Below are positions 5,676 through 5,698 of a DNA stretch of 5,698 nt, in pieces; position 1 is the first letter of the stretch; each line of letters starts with the position of its first letter. The notes beneath the pieces were generated by a model. That model did no database searches. It was not told where the DNA came from and worked only from the letters and a program-made list of their open reading frames with translations. A program made the position numbers and the translations under genes. Source of the stretch: Candidatus Heimdallarchaeota archaeon AB_125 (lineage in GTDB: Archaea > Asgardarchaeota > Heimdallarchaeia > Heimdallarchaeales > Heimdallarchaeaceae). The stretch is taken from positions 1 through 5,698 of the forward strand of contig MEHH01000192.1 of NCBI GenBank assembly GCA_001940755.1. Reading direction: 5' to 3'.

Positions 5676-5692
5676 TTTTTTTTCTTATTTTT
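5676..5692 (+). terminator. T-tract terminator after the CPBP gene
   Basis: Eight T residues followed by CTTATTTTT begin 29 bases after the stop codon, with a shorter T-run at 5663-5668. This is the usual form of archaeal intrinsic termination and marks the end of the nitroreductase-CPBP transcription unit. No supporting hairpin is seen. Confidence 0.55.
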
Positions 5693-5698
5693 GGTAAT

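Noticed and set aside
1..5698. Mobile elements, CRISPR arrays, tRNA or rRNA genes.
   Set aside because: No transposase or integrase, no regularly spaced direct repeats, no tRNA-like cloverleaf and no rRNA motifs were noticed, and nearly all sequence is accounted for by coding genes.

Overview
The window is AT-rich and looks archaeal. Candidate TATA boxes precede several genes at distances that imply very short or leaderless transcripts, T-tracts follow gene ends, and the two predicted secreted proteins are dense in N-glycosylation sequons. One of these has an N-terminal signal peptide and a C-terminal membrane helix ending in RRRK. The mix of such surface proteins, a winged-helix protein fused to a Yip1-like membrane domain, and a CPBP/Rce1-type protease suggests an Asgard-like archaeon. 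That placement is inference; no rRNA or other phylogenetic marker is present.

Layout. On the minus strand, the first 48 codons of a GNAT acetyltransferase run off the left edge (1-146). Next, also on the minus strand, is a membrane-anchored surface protein with one EF-hand-like calcium loop (219-1241). Across a 128-bp divergent intergenic region, a plus-strand gene encodes an N-terminal winged helix-turn-helix joined to about five membrane helices (1370-2206). It is followed by a small secreted or membrane-tethered DUF4382-like protein (2283-2930), a LigB/MEMO-type extradiol dioxygenase family protein (2984-3820), a SagB/ThcOx-type nitroreductase (3886-4632) and, overlapping its end, a CPBP-family intramembrane protease (4610-5647). 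A T-tract closes the window.

How the parts may work together. The divergent intergenic region holds a perfect 7+4+7 inverted repeat (ACTTTAG-AAAA-CTAAAGT) almost midway between two divergent TATA-like boxes. A related copy (19 of 23 positions) lies just downstream of the regulator gene, in front of the DUF4382 gene. This suggests a small regulon in which the membrane-bound winged-helix protein controls itself and the two flanking surface-protein genes. Separately, the overlapping nitroreductase and CPBP genes pair the same two families as SagB and SagE of streptolysin S-type peptide biosynthesis. No YcaO cyclodehydratase or precursor peptide is visible, so that link is a hypothesis.

No rRNA, tRNA, CRISPR array, insertion sequence or integrase was recognised. 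There is no gene-free stretch longer than 300 bases.
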